A model generated the notes under the pieces. That model searched no databases and was not told the DNA's origin. It saw only the letters and a list, made by a program, of their open reading frames with translations. Made by a program: the position numbers and the translations under genes. From Caldifarciminota bacterium (GTDB lineage Bacteria > WOR-3 > Hydrothermia > UBA1063 > CAJXJZ01): DNA of 8,373 bases. Shown one piece after another: positions 7,000-8,373 of the stretch (position 1 is the stretch's first letter; every line of letters begins with the position of its first letter). The stretch covers positions 1 through 8,373 of the forward strand of contig JALTEL010000278.1 of NCBI GenBank assembly GCA_027073945.1, written 5' to 3'.

Positions 7000-8373
7000 T
7001 GAACGATTGGATTTAACATTTATCACAAATGAGGCAGGACATAACCTTAAAGAAAGATTTGAAGTTTTAGTAAAGGGCTCACGATTTTTTGATTGTCTTG
7101 TGGGTTATTTCTATACAAGCGGCTTTTACTCAATTTATAAATCATTGGAAAGTACGGAAAAGATAAGGATTCTTATTGGAATCGGAACCTCACAGGAAAC
7201 ATACGATTTGTTCGAATCAGCGAAGAAAAATAGACAGCAAATGCTGCAATTTTCTCACTCTGAGACTAAGAAAAGGCTTGAAGAAATAGTGGAAAAAGAG
7301 ATGGAAGATTCTGAGGATAGCCGGGAGGTAGAAGAGGGAATTTATAAATTTATAGAATGGATAAAAAGCGGAAAATTAGAAATAAGGGCGTATCCCTCTC
7401 AAAATATCCACGCAAAATTATATATAATGACTCTGCAAAACCAAGTAATCCCGGGAATTGTTATTACCGGCTCCAGCAATTTTACTCAGGCAGGGCTTAT
7501 TGATAATCTTGAATTTAATGTGGAGTTGAGAAGAACAGAAGACTATAAATTTGCAAAACAAAAATTTGAGGAGTTATGGAAAGACGCGGTTGATATAAGT
7601 GAAAAATATATACAAACTGTTAGAACTAAAACCTGGTTGAATCAGAATATCAGTCCATATGAATTATATTTAAAATTTTTGTATGAATACTTCAAAAATG
7701 AGTTATCTGTTACAGATAAAATTTTTATAAAACATTCCCCACAGGATTTTAGAAAATACGAATATCAGGACCAGGCTGTGTTAAATGCAAAAAAGATTTT
7801 AGAAGAATATGGAGGGGTTTTTATCTCGGATGTGGTAGGATTAGGCAAAACCTATATTACTGCTATGCTTGTGCTCCAACTTCCCCCTCTATCTGAAGAA
7901 CGTTATAAAACCCTTGTTATTGCACCTCCTGCCTTACTCAATAAAAATAATCCTGGTTCCTGGACAAATGTATTTTCTGATTTTCATATTCCTGCCGAAT
8001 TTGAGTCTGTTGGGAAACTTGATTCAATATTAAACAGAGGAGTTGATAAATATGCAAATATTATAATAGATGAAGCACATCGTTTTAGAACAGAAACAAC
8101 AATAGGTTATGAGAAGTTGGCTCAAATTTGTCGTGGAGGGAGAGTTATACTTGTTACTGCCACACCATATAATAATTCTCCGAAGGATATATTAAATCAA
8201 ATCAAACTTTTTCAAAAAACACGCAAGAGCACCATACCAAATCTTCCTGATTTGGAAAGATTTTTCAATAGACTCAATGAGAAATTAAAAAAGGTTAATA
8301 GGCAGGAAGACTATGCCGGATATCTTAAAGTGGTGAAAGCAAATGCAAAGGAAATTAGAGAGAAGGTTTTGAA
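6989..8373 (+). CDS. Phospholipase D-like nuclease fused to SNF2-type helicase, 3'-truncated by the window
   Basis: The frame stays open from ATG 6989 to the window end (461 codons, no stop). An in-frame TAA at 6983 makes this the first usable ATG; the Shine-Dalgarno is weak. Residues 1-70 (FITNEAGHNLKERF..., LVGYFYTSGFYSIY, IRILIGIGTS) look like the first part of a PLD fold. A charged helical stretch follows (about 75-125). The PLD catalytic signature comes next: IHAKLYI with His141 and Lys143, then TGSSNFTQAGL (160-170) with Asn164 and DNLEFNV. The helicase part has YQDQAV (259-264), Walker A DVVGLGKT (281-288), DEAH (361-364) and TATPYNN (390-396). Motifs IV-VI lie beyond the window. The likely role is ATP-driven DNA translocation with phosphodiester cleavage, probably in restriction or phage defence. 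That role is inferred from architecture; no partner gene is visible. The gene looks more AT-rich than its neighbours. Confidence 0.9.
   Translation, partial: MNNNERLDLTFITNEAGHNLKERFEVLVKGSRFFDCLVGYFYTSGFYSIYKSLESTEKIRILIGIGTSQETYDLFESAKKNRQQMLQFSHSETKKRLEEIVEKEMEDSEDSREVEEGIYKFIEWIKSGKLEIRAYPSQNIHAKLYIMTLQNQVIPGIVITGSSNFTQAGLIDNLEFNVELRRTEDYKFAKQKFEELWKDAVDISEKYIQTVRTKTWLNQNISPYELYLKFLYEYFKNELSVTDKIFIKHSPQDFRKYEYQDQAVLNAKKILEEYGGVFISDVVGLGKTYITAMLVLQLPPLSEERYKTLVIAPPALLNKNNPGSWTNVFSDFHIPAEFESVGKLDSILNRGVDKYANIIIDEAHRFRTETTIGYEKLAQICRGGRVILVTATPYNNSPKDILNQIKLFQKTRKSTIPNLPDLERFFNRLNEKLKKVNRQEDYAGYLKVVKANAKEIREKVL

Noticed and set aside
6989..8373. Assigning the PLD-helicase gene to DISARM or a CRISPR-Cas3 system
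   Set aside because: No methyltransferase, DUF1998 protein, cas gene or repeat array is visible, and DISARM encodes its PLD protein and SNF2 helicase as separate genes.

Overview
The window reads left to right on the + strand. It holds six protein-coding genes; the first lacks its 5' end and the last lacks its 3' end. I see no rRNA, tRNA, CRISPR array or insertion sequence. Composition is moderately AT-rich, and arginine is coded mostly by AGA/AGG. One gene encodes a DUF4837-type lipoprotein, a family I know mainly from Bacteroidota and relatives. Together these suggest a bacterium with lipoprotein export, perhaps in or near the FCB group or a poorly sampled phylum. The exact lineage cannot be fixed from this sequence.

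Region 1 (1-4846) is a tightly packed run of four genes whose ends overlap: an M55 D-aminopeptidase (DppA family, N-terminus missing), the DNA helicase RecG, a DUF4837-like lipoprotein, and a GT4 glycosyltransferase resembling PimA. The overlaps are 22, 11 and 1 bases, so one transcript with coupled translation is likely. The functions (D-peptide hydrolysis, DNA repair, an envelope lipoprotein, lipid or envelope glycosylation) do not form one obvious pathway.

Region 2 (4847-6845) is a separate unit. A promoter-like sequence (TTGCAG, 17-base spacer, TATAAT) and a strong ribosome binding site precede an intact cytoplasmic S9 serine peptidase with a complete Ser-Asp-His triad. An imperfect hairpin follows it.

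Region 3 (6846-8373) starts with a second promoter-like sequence (TTGAGC, 17-base spacer, TATAAT), a roughly 105-base leader containing a possible small ORF, and then the 5' part of a large gene. That gene joins a phospholipase D-type nuclease domain (HAK...GSSN) to an SNF2-type superfamily 2 helicase (DVVGLGKT, DEAH, TATP), and it looks more AT-rich than the genes before it. Fusions of this kind occur in phage-defence and restriction-like loci, so the right edge of the window may be the start of a defence island. The partner genes lie outside the window. This is the best lead here, but the domain fusion itself is already known.
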